Part shown: in pieces, positions 11,340 through 23,539 of the stretch
How positions within the stretch are numbered: the first letter of the stretch is position 1
Layout of the letters: each line of letters begins with the position of its first letter
Source of the DNA: Tetrapyrgos nigripes
Lineage: Eukaryota; Basidiomycota; Agaricomycetes; Agaricales; Campanellaceae
Direction of reading: 5' to 3'
DNA: 64,000 nucleotides
Assembly (NCBI GenBank): GCA_013368315.1
Contig: JAACJM010000297.1
Span: 1 to 64,000, forward strand
Position numbers and translations under genes: made by a program
Notes under the pieces: model-generated
The model's database searches: none
Told to the model about the DNA's origin: nothing
The model's input: the letters and a program-made list of their open reading frames with translations, nothing else

Positions 11340-12330
11340 GCCGTTGATTTTGTGGCTGTCTGTTCAACTGATTGGTCTGCATATGCTGATTTCAACCCTG
11401 ATTCCTTTTAGGATCATGGCTCCAATTGACATCAGAATCCTGTGATGGATTTTCAGAGATTTTCCACTCTGGTTATTATTTTTTCTCAGACCAGAAGGCT
11501 GAGCATTGAAATTTGGGTTGGACCTGGATGGGTTTCTAGTACCTGCATCTGGTCCATGATCCACATTCTCAATGATCTTAATCAATTCAGCAGCATGTTC
11601 TACTTCCTCACAAGTAGAAAATTCACACCACAATTCCTTGTGAATATTCTTATGCAGCCCAGTCCAAAGCTTGTATACCTTTTCTCTTTCATCCATTAGT
11701 CTGACTCTATTAATAAATCATTCAGTTCAGAGAGGTATTCTCAGACACTCTTCTGATTTTGAAAAGCCTTTTTGAGTTTTTGGTGTTGATCCATTCGAAA
11801 AGTGATTGGGAAACAATAATTATATAATTCAATAAAAAATGTCTGCAAGTCCCATTCATTGTTGAGATAGTACTCATAAGCTTTGCCTTTGAGATGCTTA
11901 GATAGCTTCATAACCCTGCGCTTTTTTGGTATGCCACCATCATGAACATATGCTGTTCCTTCAGTGATAAATTTAATCTATGCTCGTACATCAACTGCAT
12001 CATCATAGGCATCAGGTGGATCAGGCTTCAGGGTCATTCTACACTTCTTTTTGTACATGCATCAGGGCTGTGCCTGTGCTTTCGTTGACAATGAGATGTG
12101 TAGTAACTATCTTCCGAGTCTGAAGAATTATCTTCTGAGCTCAAGAAAGAGTTGCTACTGTTGTTGTCACTCTCAGAGGATGAATCTGGGCTGGAAGGGC
12201 TGGAAGAAGAGCTAGAATATCCCCTAGGGTATCTCTTACTGTTCTTTCGACGTCTGGCATTGATTCTTTTCCCATAGCTGTAAGGGGACAGTTTCCTTTT
12301 TCCTTCTCTTCTTCTTTAGGACTTGTTTGT
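11340..12330 (-). pseudogene. Gypsy gag relic
   Basis: Read right to left, the minus strand gives AYVHDGGIPKKRRVMKLSKH, GKAYEYYLNNEWDLQTFF, FYNYCFPITFRMDQHQKLKK and KLWTGLHKNIHKELW, followed by EHAAELIKIIENV. This is the capsid-like retrotransposon gag domain of fungal Ty3/Gypsy elements. Stops interrupt it near 11745 and 11698, and no protease or pol follows. No LTR was identified, so its element is unknown. Confidence 0.7.
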
Positions 12331-12646
12331 TCTTGTTTTATCTGGACTTCATTGACTTGTTTATCTCTGTTTCATTGTTTTATCATCCATCATTCATTGT
12401 TCATCATTTGATCTCTCATCATTCCACCTTTCTATTACTTTGTTTCAACTGTACAGTTTTGTAGATCTTTTCCCAGGCCTTCATACAAGTATATATACCC
12501 CTTCCCTGTGGTGAACCTATACTTGTACAACTTTTATTTTCAAGCCATGTTTATATATTTCTTTCAAGTTTTTCTCAAGTATAGAGATGTCTTTGAAACT
12601 TTGAATAATGAGACATAAAATGAGCTGTAAATACTGAGCAGGCACC

Positions 12647-15600
12647 TTGACTCCCCAGTCTTATTTCCACTTGTCCTTAACAATGCTTTCTCTCTTAGAA
12701 CTTCTGAATCCTTCTCCTGGTTTTTCTACATCTCCTCTTGCTCTTTCAGTGGAATATAATGTTTCTCTGAATCGTCAAACCACTCTGGCCAAATTGTACC
12801 ATTATGGAAAAGGTACTTTATTGGAGTATCCAGGAACTGGCTCCAATGAGAAGGAGCTGGTTGGGCACTTATTTGAAATGGATCCCAATAATTGGCAAAG
12901 TCCTATAAAAAATGTGGTTTATTCTTATAGATATCCACAGGGCCAGGCCATAGCAAAAAAGTGCTTTTGAAGGATTTTGAGGAGGTTATCTGTGTTAGAT
13001 CATTCTCAACCTGTGAGCACATGTCTGAAATGTTTATTCTGACACTTTGGAGATCTTATGCTATTGATATACAGGTCAGGGTGTGAAGATATGCCCCTAC
13101 CTCAATGCTGAAGGCTGTAATCATACTGTTGCTACAAGAGAAACTCTAAAGGCACAGATTCAACATCAGCATAGTCAAGCCTCCTCTAGCCCACTTAGAG
13201 ATGTCTTTGAGAAGACTTTGGCTTATTGAGCCTCAGTTAGAGACCATGGCTGTATGGCTAGACTTCAGCAACATACCTCTTATTCTGGCACTGAGAAAAC
13301 AGAATGGGATTTGGTTCACACTAGTCCTACAAAGGCAAACAAACTTGTCAAGGCAGAATTTTGTTGAAATATACAGGATCAGGGTGTAGAAAATAGGTAT
13401 AAGTTTCTCTATCCGAATATCGTAGATAGAGCAGAAGTAATAATATACCTGTAGAAAATAGGTATAAGTTTCTGAGAGAGTATCATCAGTATTAGTTTAT
13501 CAAGACATCATAAGGTAAAGCTCACCTCTATCCGAATATCGTAGATAGAGGTATGAGCACCCTAGTATCTGAATTTTATATCGTACCGAGAACAATTGTC
13601 GGTAGTGAAGTATCATACCGAGGACGATCATCGGTAGAAAAATAGAGGGATATCATGTCTAGACGTGTATCAGTCTGACAGTTTAAATAATTATATGGAA
13701 ATATGGAAACGAGTATCGAAATAAGAGACCATTAGGGTATGTAAGAGTCCATGAGTAACTACTAACGAACGATAATAGATGGAGGATTTCTCATATCTTC
13801 AACACAGGGGAGCCTTATCTTTGGTGAGTACTTCAAGTTCATAGTAACATTTTCCCAAGAGATTTTGATTCAACAACTGATAATTATTTTTCAGGATTTC
13901 AACATTGTTCTCAGGGAGGAACCATGCTTTTGACAGAACTAGTCAATCTCTCTTGCAATTGCCAGTTTCTGAATCTAGACATGCTTGTCCAAGGGTTCTC
14001 ATTGTTTGCTCTGGAGTTCATACACATCCAATTTCCATGCCTGATAGAACTCCTGCTAGCATGAGAGATGAACTATTGGGCTCCTTTGGCACTGAGCTTG
14101 CTGGATCAACTCCCAGGAGATTATTCAGACATCCCCTGGCACAATCCTTTCTATACTGAAAACTTCCTTTTATAAAACCTGGGGCTGCTATTTTTGCAGA
14201 CCTTCATCCCTCTTTGGCCAATGCAGAACATATCAGAGCATATATCAAGCAAGCTCAGAAAAAGTCTTTTCCTGATGGAACAGGATGAAATGGTAAGTTA
14301 TATCCTCAACCTCAACCTCAACCTCAACTAATTAACATATGTTTCAGGTTTGCTCCATCTTAAGAAAGTTCAAGATTCTACACTTCCTCAGCATGAGCAT
14401 TATATCAGACTTGTTGAAGAGATTACTCTTTCATCTGGTGATACTGAAGACATAGCAGATCAATCATTCTCCCAATTCCAAGGATCCTTTCAGAATTGCA
14501 GTATACATGACTCCAGCTCAAAGCAGGCTTATTCTGGAGGTACCTTACCTTCAAAGTGATATATCTTTCAAAAGGGTAGCTGGATATTTGGAATTTGAAC
14601 TATTGGGTAGAAGACATGATGGCAAATGTGAGTACTCTATATATGGTTTTTGAAATTACTATAAACCAGGCTTAGTATATGCCAGAGCCCTGATGAATAG
14701 AGAGTCAGCAGAAGCTCATTGTTTGCTCTTTGAAAAGATTCATCAAATAATACAACAAGATACTGGAAAACATCATTCCAAGAGTGCTTTGGAATCAGAT
14801 ATGGTTGGAATTCTTCTTTAGACTCTTGACCAAGGAGGAGGTCAAGCTAAAGGTGAGAGAATTGTTCATTCTTACCAAATATAATTCTGATATACTTGCA
14901 AAGTGGCTGCAGAGCTACCTACAGATTCATATGATCCATATGACAGAAACAGAAAATTGCAAGATCTTGGGCCTTATGAGCATTTGCATAGGCTAGTCAG
15001 ACTTTGCATAACTCATATACATAGGAACATTGATTCCTCCTCAGTCAATGAGGCTGTCAAACCCAGATGAGAAGTCTCATCTGCATTCAGCATCCTAATT
15101 GGGATCAAACTATCAATTTCATCAATGTGAATGGTGGTAAGGCTGGTCAAGGTGAGCATTGAATAGTTTTTGATTTATAATGGTTATACTGACTATCAAT
15201 TTATACAAGACTGGGTCCAGGATAAGATCAGGAGCAAATTTGCATTTGAAGCTATGTGCTGGGCAAAAAGTCTTATACCTATGACTGCTTGGCTTGCTGG
15301 TGATTCCACTACAAATCCAGTTGAAAGTCCACATAGGGATGTATACAGGGATTCAATGCTCTGTTGTTGAAGGAGTAAGCAAATAACAGGCTTATGATAT
15401 CAGGAAGGTCATGAAGATAGATGTAAGATTTCCTCTTTTTTGTATATAACTTCACTGAGAAGTTCCAAGGTTTATGAACATACAAGAATCAGGTCTAATC
15501 CTAGCAATATAGTGTTTAACAGTGTACACAGGAGCAGAAACAGAAAGGGTGAGAATTTCCAAACAATCTCAAGAGGAGTTTCTGTTAACATCATTTTTAT

Positions 15601-15860
15601 AGCTCTCTCTCATGAAGTCAAGCTGAAAAGACAGGATGATAAAATTTTAAAGCAGAACTTGAATCTTGAAAGTCCCTGGCAAAGCTCAAGAACACCCAGA
15701 ACAAAAGGCACAAAGTCCTGAACAGCTTAGACATGCCCAAGCTGCTGTTGCAAAAGCACAAAGGAATATGAGAAAACCTTGGCAGCTAGTCAAGAATTAG
15801 CTTTATCTACTTCTGGATCTGGATCAGTTTTTATTAAATTGTAAATAAAAGCTTCCATTT
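12647..15860 (+). pseudogene. Broken member of a repeated basidiomycete family (possible DDE transposase)
   Basis: Separate exons read TTLAKLYHYGKGTLLEYP and LFEMDPNNWQSP (12770-12910), GVKICPYLNAEGCNHTV (13080-13130), HTHPISMPDR and TPRRLFRHPLAQSFL (14020-14155), ADLHPSLANAEHIRAYIKQA (14200-14255), LLHLKKVQDSTLPQHEHYIR (14350-14410), FKRVAGYLEFELL, QGGGQAKGL, PYEHLHRLVRLCITHIHRNI and KFAFEAMCWAKSLIP then GDSTTNPVES (15230-15330). I recognise this order as a large protein family repeated in mushroom genomes. I do not know a firm name. The order Cys-rich module, HTHP, a GQAKGL segment and GDST.NPVES resembles MULE-type transposases, but that is inference. Stops, frame changes and an inserted solo LTR (13385-13804) show it is dead. 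Confidence 0.6.
13385..13804 (+). mobile_element. Solo LTR with 5-bp target duplication CAGGG
   Basis: The 420-bp insert begins TGTAGAAAATAGG and ends CTTCAACA, the TG...CA ends of an LTR. It is flanked by CAGGG at 13380-13384 and again at 13805-13809. It interrupts the basidiomycete family gene between two of its exons. The first 24 bp recur at 13450. It contains several hairpins: CTCTATC/GATAGAG twice around an identical 11-base centre (about 13411 and 13528), and ACCGA/TCGGT twice (about 13584 and 13617). Strand is arbitrary. No internal region is present. Confidence 0.85.
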
Positions 15861-15919
15861 ATTAATGCCTAAAACTTTCAGAATCTGATTTAAATTTACA
15901 AACAAAAAAAGAAGAGAAA

Positions 15920-16650
15920 TCAATCTTCAACTGCAAGCTGCCTCATTTCTGTGTAAATATCCTTTTCCAGCCATTCATCAATGTCACAATAAGTTATATC
16001 CCAGCTCTGCAGAGGAAAACATTGTTGCCTGAGAAATCCTGATGCATCTAACCAGTTCTTGTCAGCCAAATGTGTAGCTTGATCTTTGCCACAGAAACAG
16101 TTTAAAGGCTGAGTGTTAGCAGGTGTAGGTTTGGCACCTGACTGAGTGACATAGAGGAAGGTCTGAAAAAGATTAGTTGGTTAACAAAGTAATTTGAGTA
16201 TAATTCACCTTCCAAGTCCACATTGAAGTGGAGAAACAAAGCAGAAGGATAAAGCAAGAATACACCTGGTGGCAATTCCATAGCAACCCCAGCCTCCCAC
16301 AAAACCAACCAGCATTTTTCCCTATGGTTGAAATGGCCTGTCATATTGATCAAATTTTTGTGAGTTATGAAATCAGAAATTGGCTTATAGGTACACTTAC
16401 AAATTCCTAAACCAATGTTCTTGAAATCCACATGAGGAGTACAGAACACCCTTGGTACTCCCTCTCTAGGGGCATTTACACAAATGTTGTAAAATAGACC
16501 ATATTGTGGGAGAGGAAGTCCAGGAAACAGTTTTGAGTTCCTTTCAGCAGCCTCTTTATATCTTTTTTCTCTCCAACAATTTGCAGGCATAGTTACTTTT
16601 AAGGGTTTGAAATATATTTGCCACCAATAATCTTCTCACTTTAGACTTGT
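15920..16650 (-). CDS. 2-oxoglutarate/Fe(II) oxygenase-like protein, partial 5' end
   Basis: Exons on the minus strand are about 16650-16401, 16337-16209 and 16162-15920 (TGA at 15922-15920). The first intron (16400-16338, GTAAGT...ACAG, 63 bp) is in frame and stop-free. The second (16208-16163, 46 bp, GTGAAT...TCAG) has GT-AG ends, but the frames on its two sides do not join in phase, so a small indel or another junction is likely. The protein reads DYWWQIYFKPLKVTMPANCW, then TPHVDFKNIGLGIC with an HxD motif, then CWLVLWEAGVAMELPPGVFL and PSALFLHFNVDLE with a distal His. This arrangement matches the double-stranded beta-helix of 2OG oxygenases and parallels the TET/JBP-like gene at 24058-25707. 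Upstream exons are lost or unrecognised. Substrate unknown. Confidence 0.55.
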
Positions 16651-16729
16651 GAAACAGGCATCTTTCTCAAAAAACTGAGAATGATTTGGATTACTTTTTT
16701 CAAATGCACTGAAGTGAAAAGGCAGGAAA

Positions 16730-17170
16730 TGTCAAGGTTGTCGATACACTCAAATAATCACCCAAGTCACACACTAAGAGAGCAGATACAAGCAGATAGA
16801 TTGAGAGAGATGTAAATGAGATAAAGAGAGGAAGAAAGAGATGAGTAAGCTGACTAGGCTCTACACTGCGTAGTAGTAGTACGGAGCAGAGACAAAGTGA
16901 ATGAACTGGGGAATCAGTTACAAAAGATCTCGGGTATATATGAGAAATACAAAGGGATGGGAAAAGTAAGTAAAAATAGAACAATGCCATATGGTTAAGA
17001 AAGATAGGGAGATTGAATCAAAGATAGGAAGAACAGATGATAAATAAGAAAGATAGGAAGATTGATGACCAGGTTTTATAAGGTTCAAAGCCAGGACGAA
17101 TGATCAGAGAATAGGTTTGATAATGAAGTAACAGAGGAAGGAGGACAGAGAACTGTAGCAGTTTGTGACA
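16730..17170 (-). repeat. 3' LTR of gypsy element C, approximate
   Basis: On the minus strand a purine tract AAAGAGGGGGTAA leads into TGTCACAAACTGC at 17170, the expected junction of polypurine tract and 3' LTR. The other end is not fixed; candidate TG/CA borders lie near 16728-16738. No second LTR copy is available for comparison because the 5' half of the element is missing. Confidence 0.5.
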
Positions 17171-19070
17171 TTACCCCCTCTTTAAGCTGTGCTTTCACCT
17201 GGAGCACACACATACTTTTCCAAATGTCCCCCATATTAATTCCCATTGAACGCAATGTTGATCCTGATCATACAAGGTTCGGTGGACAATATGCATCTGG
17301 ATGTTGTTGATGGAAGGTTTCGATCATATCCTTCAGTTTTGTTAAACCTGATGCTGGTTCTCATATATTTTATGAGTCCACGTAGTCTAACCATTTGACT
17401 AAATACTGCACTCCCTGCCAATTCCTATTGCTTTGACATCAGATGTTCAGCAGTTTGAGACGGTAGTTAACTTCGCTGATTACATCAGTAATCTCAAATG
17501 GACCATGATGATGATTTGCCAGCTTAGCTTTTGGCCTTGTGGTCTTCAAGTTCTTTCCGTCCAGTAGTACCTTGTCTCTTCTTTTACATGATTCATATTT
17601 TGCCTTTTCATCAACTCCACAGCAGTCATCAGACTTGCTTTCAATTCTTCCCATAGTGCTTCTAAGTTCTGAAGGTGTTCTTCAACTTTTGGGATGTGTG
17701 AGGTAGGGTTGATTGAAGGAAAGAGTCGAGGAAGGTATTCATGGAGTAATTCAAAGGGTAATTTCCCAGTAGCGGAGTGGACTCGAGTGTTATGGCAAAA
17801 CTCTGCGTATCGTCTTGTTGATAGTTGCAAAAGGTTCGTAGATATTGCTCGAGCTCTTGGTTAAACCTTTTGGTCTCTCCATCTGTTTGTGGGTGATAAG
17901 CTGTACTAAGTGTCAAGGTAATACCTAACTTAGTGTATATTCCCTTCATAACCTGACTTGCAAATTGAGGTCCTCTATCCGATATTATCTTATCCCAAAG
18001 ACCATAACGTCGCATGTCAATTGTCCTGTCACTGTCAATATCCTTCTGGCATGGTGAAATTACTACTGTTTTAGTTGATCTGTCTACTGTTACGTGGATT
18101 GCATTGAAACCTTCACATTCTGAAAGGTCCATAATGAAGTTGGTTGTAATTGTGCCAAATGGTCTTTCTGGTGTTTCATTCAGGGATGGTTGTGTGCCTT
18201 GGTCAATTGGCAAGTAGCGCATCCTTCAACATAATCACAGACAAATACTGACATACTGGGCCACCAGAATTCTCTACTAACCAGTTCGTATGTTTTAAAC
18301 TGGCCTGGATGTCCTGTGGTAAGGCTGTCGTGGTGCATTTTGACAATGTCTCTTTGTAGTTGTTGGTCGTTTGGAATGTAAATCTTTCCTTGGAATAAGA
18401 TGATTCTGTCTTCATAGTTCCACTCCTGCAAATTTTTGACCAGCGAACGTGGACTGTTGTTTAGGATGACCTGTAGGACACTCACAACTTCGATGTCCTT
18501 TTTTGGACAATCTTTAATACGTCTTCTCAATTCAGCATCTCCAATTGCAACTACTGTTCCTGGTCTCGTTGCTTGAATCCTGAAGAACTTGGGATCGAGT
18601 AATACTCTATCCTTGTTGTCATTTTCGACCCCCTCTTTATGATCTGGTCTTCGAGAAAGGGAATCACTTCGATTGAGACTTCCGGGCTTATGGGTCAACG
18701 TGAAATCAAATCTGGTTAGAAACAGTGCCATTCTTGCTTGTCGTCGGCTTAGTTTCTGAGCGGTGGTGAAGTATTTCAAGTTCTTGTGATCAGTTAAGAT
18801 TTCAATAGTGTGTGGTCCACCTTCAAGGTAGTGTCGCCAGGCTTCTAACCCACATATGATTGCCAATAGTTCTTTATCATGAATGTCATAGTTCCGTTGG
18901 GTTTCAGATAAAGATTTTGATAGATAGGCGAATACCTCCTGTAGCATAATCAGACACATTGACCTCTACTCAGTATGGTTTAGAATAATCAGGCATTAAA
19001 AGGACTGGTGAGGATGTAAACACATCTTTGAGTGCCTGACACCAGATGCTGTAGGTCTTTTGTATAATAC
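17171..19070 (-). pseudogene. Gypsy chromovirus C, 3' half of pol
   Basis: Reading leftward from 19070: the end of the reverse transcriptase region (QALKDVFTSSPVLLMPDYSK, then a TGA), RNase H (YDIHDKELLAI, TDHKNLKYFTT), the integrase zinc module (HHDSLTTGHPGQFKTYELV, CATCQ), the integrase core (DLSECEGFNAIHVTVDR, ISDRGPQFASQV, HPQTDGETKRFNQELEQY), a C-terminal segment (ARLANHHHGPFEI-like) and a decayed chromodomain (EYLVKWLDYVDS, then a stop). There are frame changes at about 18940, 18200, 17680 and 17550. Gag, protease and most of the reverse transcriptase are absent, because the KDZ-type element begins abruptly at about 19070-19090. Confidence 0.85.
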
Positions 19071-19249
19071 CCCAATACCTTATCCGGTAGGCTTTTGTAA
19101 ATGGTCTGGATAGAACGGGCAGGTCCCCATCCTCACCGAGGCCCACCAGTTTTGCATAGACAGCCGAGCGTCGCTTAATTCTCGCTTACCGGCACCATGG
19201 CATCAACCAGCTTCTCGGCAGAATGCGACCCATGATTTTCGAAACTGGT

Positions 19250-19296
19250 CAGCTTTTGTAAATGCTGACTCCCTTCGTCAGCATTTACAAAAGCTG
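19250..19296. repeat. Perfect 20-bp palindrome at the left end of the KDZ-type element
   Basis: CAGCTTTTGTAAATGCTGAC (19250-19269), a 7-base spacer, then its exact reverse complement (19277-19296). Each arm carries the element's recurrent CTTTTGTAAA word. The place near the left border and the perfect arms suggest a protein-binding or terminal site. Confidence 0.85.
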
Positions 19297-19317
19297 GGGG
19301 TAAGCAACACACATTGT

Positions 19318-22300
19318 TTAATTCCTATTTACAGGACATGATTTGTAAATAAAGGGAGAGCTTTTGTAAATAAGAATCCACATTTCTAGATAAAAAGCGT
19401 AAATATCAGCAAAAAGATCGAGCATGCAGTGACATATGATAATGCAATCAAGAAGGGTTGGAGCGGGTATTGTATTTGCTTGGAGAGGGCTTGGCACCAG
19501 TGGACAAGGAAGAGGCTGGGGTTTAGCAGCAGTTGAATGGGGCTTAGCACCAGTGGACGAGGACGAGGCTGTCAGTTGAGCAGATGACTGGGGCTTAGCA
19601 GTATTGGACACCTTCTTGGTTTTCTTGGAAGGGGGTCCTTGGCTGCTATACATCCCTTGGGTGATGGACTGCATGACCCAGATGATGTCGACAAGGGTCT
19701 TGGTCCAAACAGACGAACCAGTCCACGAGTCAGCTGACTTGGATGAATCAACCTCAATCTTCTTCTTGTGCTTCACAAGAATCTTCTGATCCAGGATTAT
19801 CCACCACTTCAACAGGGCCAATAGGGACTGAAACCCATTGACTCCATGGCACCTCAGCCCATCCCATGAACCCTATAAGACTCAATGTCATCGGGATTGG
19901 TCTCAATTCTCCTCCAGTCCGGTTGCAGTGCATTCCACCAAGTCACTATAGAGTTTGCAAACTTTTGTAAAAGCTGTGGATAGTCCTTCTCCATAAGGTT
20001 GAATGCAATGAGAGCTGGAAAAAGCGGTTCTTGGCCACTCTTTACCCACGCTTGGACAGCTTCCAGCTGATTTACTGTAGAGAGAGTCTTGCTTCCTCGA
20101 TCATACCCAAACAGCGATTCCATGACGATCAGGTTGTCGATAGCCTCTGTCCATGCTGGACCAGACACCCCAGAATGAAGGTAGTTCTCCATTTTGGTTA
20201 CCCAAGGCGGTCGTTCATCATCAGGAGTGGTCAGGGCAACCATTTCAAACTTCCTTTTTCCGCCTTTCTGTGGTGGCTCCTTTTCAGGAGCAGGACCAGG
20301 GGAAGGGGAAGGTGTATGTCACAATGGTGTAAAGACTGTGTTTGTTCCAGATACTGGAGGACGAAGTCGAAGAAAGGATGTGGGAGTGGTGGAGAGACCA
20401 GGTTCTGACAATGTAGCAATGGGTGGAACGGAGAGCAGTGTTGTAGGACTGTTGGATGGGAGGGGGAACAGTGCTGTGATGGGTGCAGTTTCAAGCAGGA
20501 CTTTGAGTTCTGGGCACCTTGGAGTGTAGAAGTCAGTATAAGGCTTTTACAAAAACAACTTTTGCAAAAGACCAACAGTGGACCTGGGCCAACCAATTTG
20601 CAAAAGTGGATGATAGAAGAAACAACTTACTTGATGTAGATAGCATTAATCACCCTATCAATCTTCCCCTCTAGCATACAGGGGTCGATGACATGCTCCA
20701 TGACATGTGCCAAAGCCTGGTACAACGCCGCTGTTCCCTTTTTGCCCCTTTTGACCAGCTTATTCACATAAACCTCCTCACTCTCTGTCCCAAACTTTTG
20801 CAAAAGAGTGTTCAACGAGCTATCCCAATGTTCCCATGAGTCAGGGCCGGACATGTCTTCTCCCCACGGTTCATCCTGCTCTGAGTAGAATGATGCGGCA
20901 ATGGGATCGCTGTCCTTCCCCTCTTTGACAACCAAAGGCAAGCAGAGAATAAGGTCCCTCAAGAGGCGGAGTTCCTTGTTGGCATTGGAGGGCATGGGAA
21001 GATTGAGTGTGGGGGGTGTAGTTTGCTGTTTGGATTGAGCAGGACCAGACTGGGAGTTTTCCACAGGCTTTGGGGTGGGTGCTGGGACCACAGAATTGGG
21101 AGCGGGCAACGGTACCAAAGACTTGGCCCTCTCCTCAAAGTTTACGGTCTGGTTCTTCTTGCTGCGGGTTTGCATGACAGTGACGACCATCCTGTTTCTT
21201 AGCTGCTGGCTCAACCTCTTTCCCCTTCGCCTTGTTCCCTTCTTTCCAGCTGGCATTTCTTTCATAGCGCCCTTGACTCCGACATCTCCCTTGAGCTTCC
21301 TCATCGTGGCAGCGTTGTTGGCCCTCCTAAATGCATGCACATCCATGTCACAGAGCTTTTGTAATTCCTTCCTCCGAGTGGATGTGTCCATAGCAGCCAA
21401 CTCGTCCTCCATAGCATCCATTACAAACGCCTCTCGAGTCCTCTGAATCTGAGGAGTGGATGGCAGCATGGGTATATCATCCTCCTCATTCTGCAGCTCA
21501 TCCTCTTCTCCATCCTCCTCATCCTCACCACTCCCATCTTTCCCACTATAATCACCGTCCAAAGCCTCCTCCTCACTTGTCTCATCCTTCTTCCACTCTT
21601 TCCCAGCTGCTTTGGCACTGAGGACGACTTTGGGCTTTGACTTGGGTTTCGGCTTGGCACTACCTTTGGGTTTGGCCCGGGTTTTGAAGACGATGGCTGA
21701 GCCTCGGCACCATCTTTCAATGAGCCAGCAGTCTCCTTGGGAGGCACATACACCGGCACAGTCATGATATCCTCGGGAGGTTCACTGACCCTGAAGAACT
21801 TCGACCAATCTGCAGGACAAGCGTCCAAACCTGATAGAAGGTTAGTGGACAATCACATGCCAGTAGTTTATCGAGAGCTTACCATTTTCTAACCGAATAC
21901 ATGCTTTCACAAACTCGCCAAAGATAGCTGCATGGAACTTGAAACCACGAGCATCCCACTGAGCAAATGTCCTGCCATCTTCCCCTGGAGTTGTACCAGC
22001 ATGAACGCTTTTGCAAAAAAAACCAATTAGCTTAGTACTTTTGTAAAAGTGAGTGCCAAGAAATCTTACCTGCAGCCAAATATATCATCCTCCTTTTCGC
22101 TATCCAAAGCCTTCCCGATTGCAACCAATGAGATCTTTGTGTCGGTGGCCTTTGCATAAACTTGCAAAAGGGAATGTAGCTGACAACTAGAATGAACGAT
22201 TCATAACTTCAACTTTTACAAAAGCTCTAGGGGTACTCACAGTGCCAAGGACTCAAGGTCAATGTTGTCAAAGGGATCCTGATTCTTGAGGGCCTCCCAA

Positions 22301-23539
22301 GCCTCCTTGTCCTCTTTCTGCTGCTCCTTTGCTTCCTGAATAATCTTAGCCCAAGTCTCCTCATCTTCCTCTTCGAACAGCTTCTTTGTGATGGTGGTGT
22401 GTCTCTGGAGGTAGTTCTTGTCGTTGGAGTCAATTGGCCCATACTCTTCCATATATTTCTCGTCAATTTTCGCCTTGTAATCGGGATGACTCTCATAGAA
22501 CTTGGCGGCAGTGGTGGTATGGGGAGCAGGTGGGAGAGACTTCATTTGGAGGGCGGAGACGAGGTCTTGACCAGCGAGCCTTTGAACTGCCCTGTGCTTT
22601 GTGTTGCGATTTGAGAACCAGGTCTTTATTTTCTGAAAATTTGGTTTAGTAAAAGGTCACTTTTGTAAAAGTTTCTGTAAATCTAGAGGAGAACTTACCG
22701 TGGTACTAGCGCCCCTTGCCAGCAGATGGTTCTTCTCCTCTGTTCTCTGGGAATGATGGGCTCTCTTCACAGGAGCGTCTTCATCATCTGGAAGAATCGG
22801 ATCCTTCTTCTTGGAGTTGCTGTCGGCTACCCCTGTTGAAGGAGCAGTGGTGACGTCTTTACCAAGATTTGGGTCTCGAGCTGTCGAATCTGAAGGGACA
22901 GATGCAGAGGAGTCCTCAGCAGTCGTCTTAGAGGACTGGGCATTGAAAGCAGGGGTTGCGACAGCGGCAGCAGTAGCGTGTTCCTGTGACACGATGTTGG
23001 TAGTGACGGCAACACCAGCATTCAATTGCTGAGTTGCCAAATCGGACGTGATGGGCGCTTGAGTGACTCGGGTGCTTGACTGACGGTTTGGGAAGAGACA
23101 GCGGTATCGGACTTAGGTGCTGGACTAGCTTTGGACGCGTCAGACGCGTCAGGCGCTGTTGACGAGGCCACGCTCCCTTTTTCCTTGCTCCTTCTTCCCT
23201 ATCTTCATTTTCGTCATCACTATCCCCTCCACCGTCTTCTTCTTTATCCTCATCCTTCCTTCCACGATCACGATCCAAATTGTATTTTTGGATCAACTTC
23301 TTCACCTCCAACTTCTCATCGGCAGTCAAATCATCCGGAAACTTCTCGCGATACTCCTGAAAGAAGTCATTCCAAAACGATTCGCGTGAATCTTTTGAGT
23401 CGATGTACTTCTGGAGATTTGACTCGAGAAACTCAAGCGCATCGCTGGCGAAGTATCCAGGGTTGCCATGCTTTTTGGGCAGTTTAGTGTGTTTGGCCCT
23501 CTTGCTAGTAGCCTTTTTGGACTTGCTTTGTTTTCCCAT
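19318..23539 (-). pseudogene. Multi-exon gene of an uncharacterised basidiomycete family
   Basis: Translation starts at ATG 23539-23537 (MGKQSKSKKATSKR) and continues with ASDALEFLESNLQKYIDS and FWNDFFQEYREKFPDDLT, then a Lys/Glu/Asp-rich tract. After at least two frame changes (about 23170 and 23075) comes a Ser/Thr/Ala-rich linker. An intron (about 22700-22636) precedes IKTWFSNRNTK, a homeodomain-like phrase. Further exons read AAKFYESHPDYKAKI, EETWAKIIQEAKEQQKED, ISLVAIGKALDSE and FKFHAAIFGEFVKACIRLE. The long C-terminal exons (21840-20627 and 20243-19318) hold VTWWNALQPDWRR and LLKWWIILDQ with VDIIWVMQ. I recognise this IRTWF...LQPxWR...WW pattern as a family abundant in mushroom genomes, function unknown. 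It is basic at the N-terminus and may bind DNA. It diverges from the TET/JBP-like gene. Confidence 0.6.
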
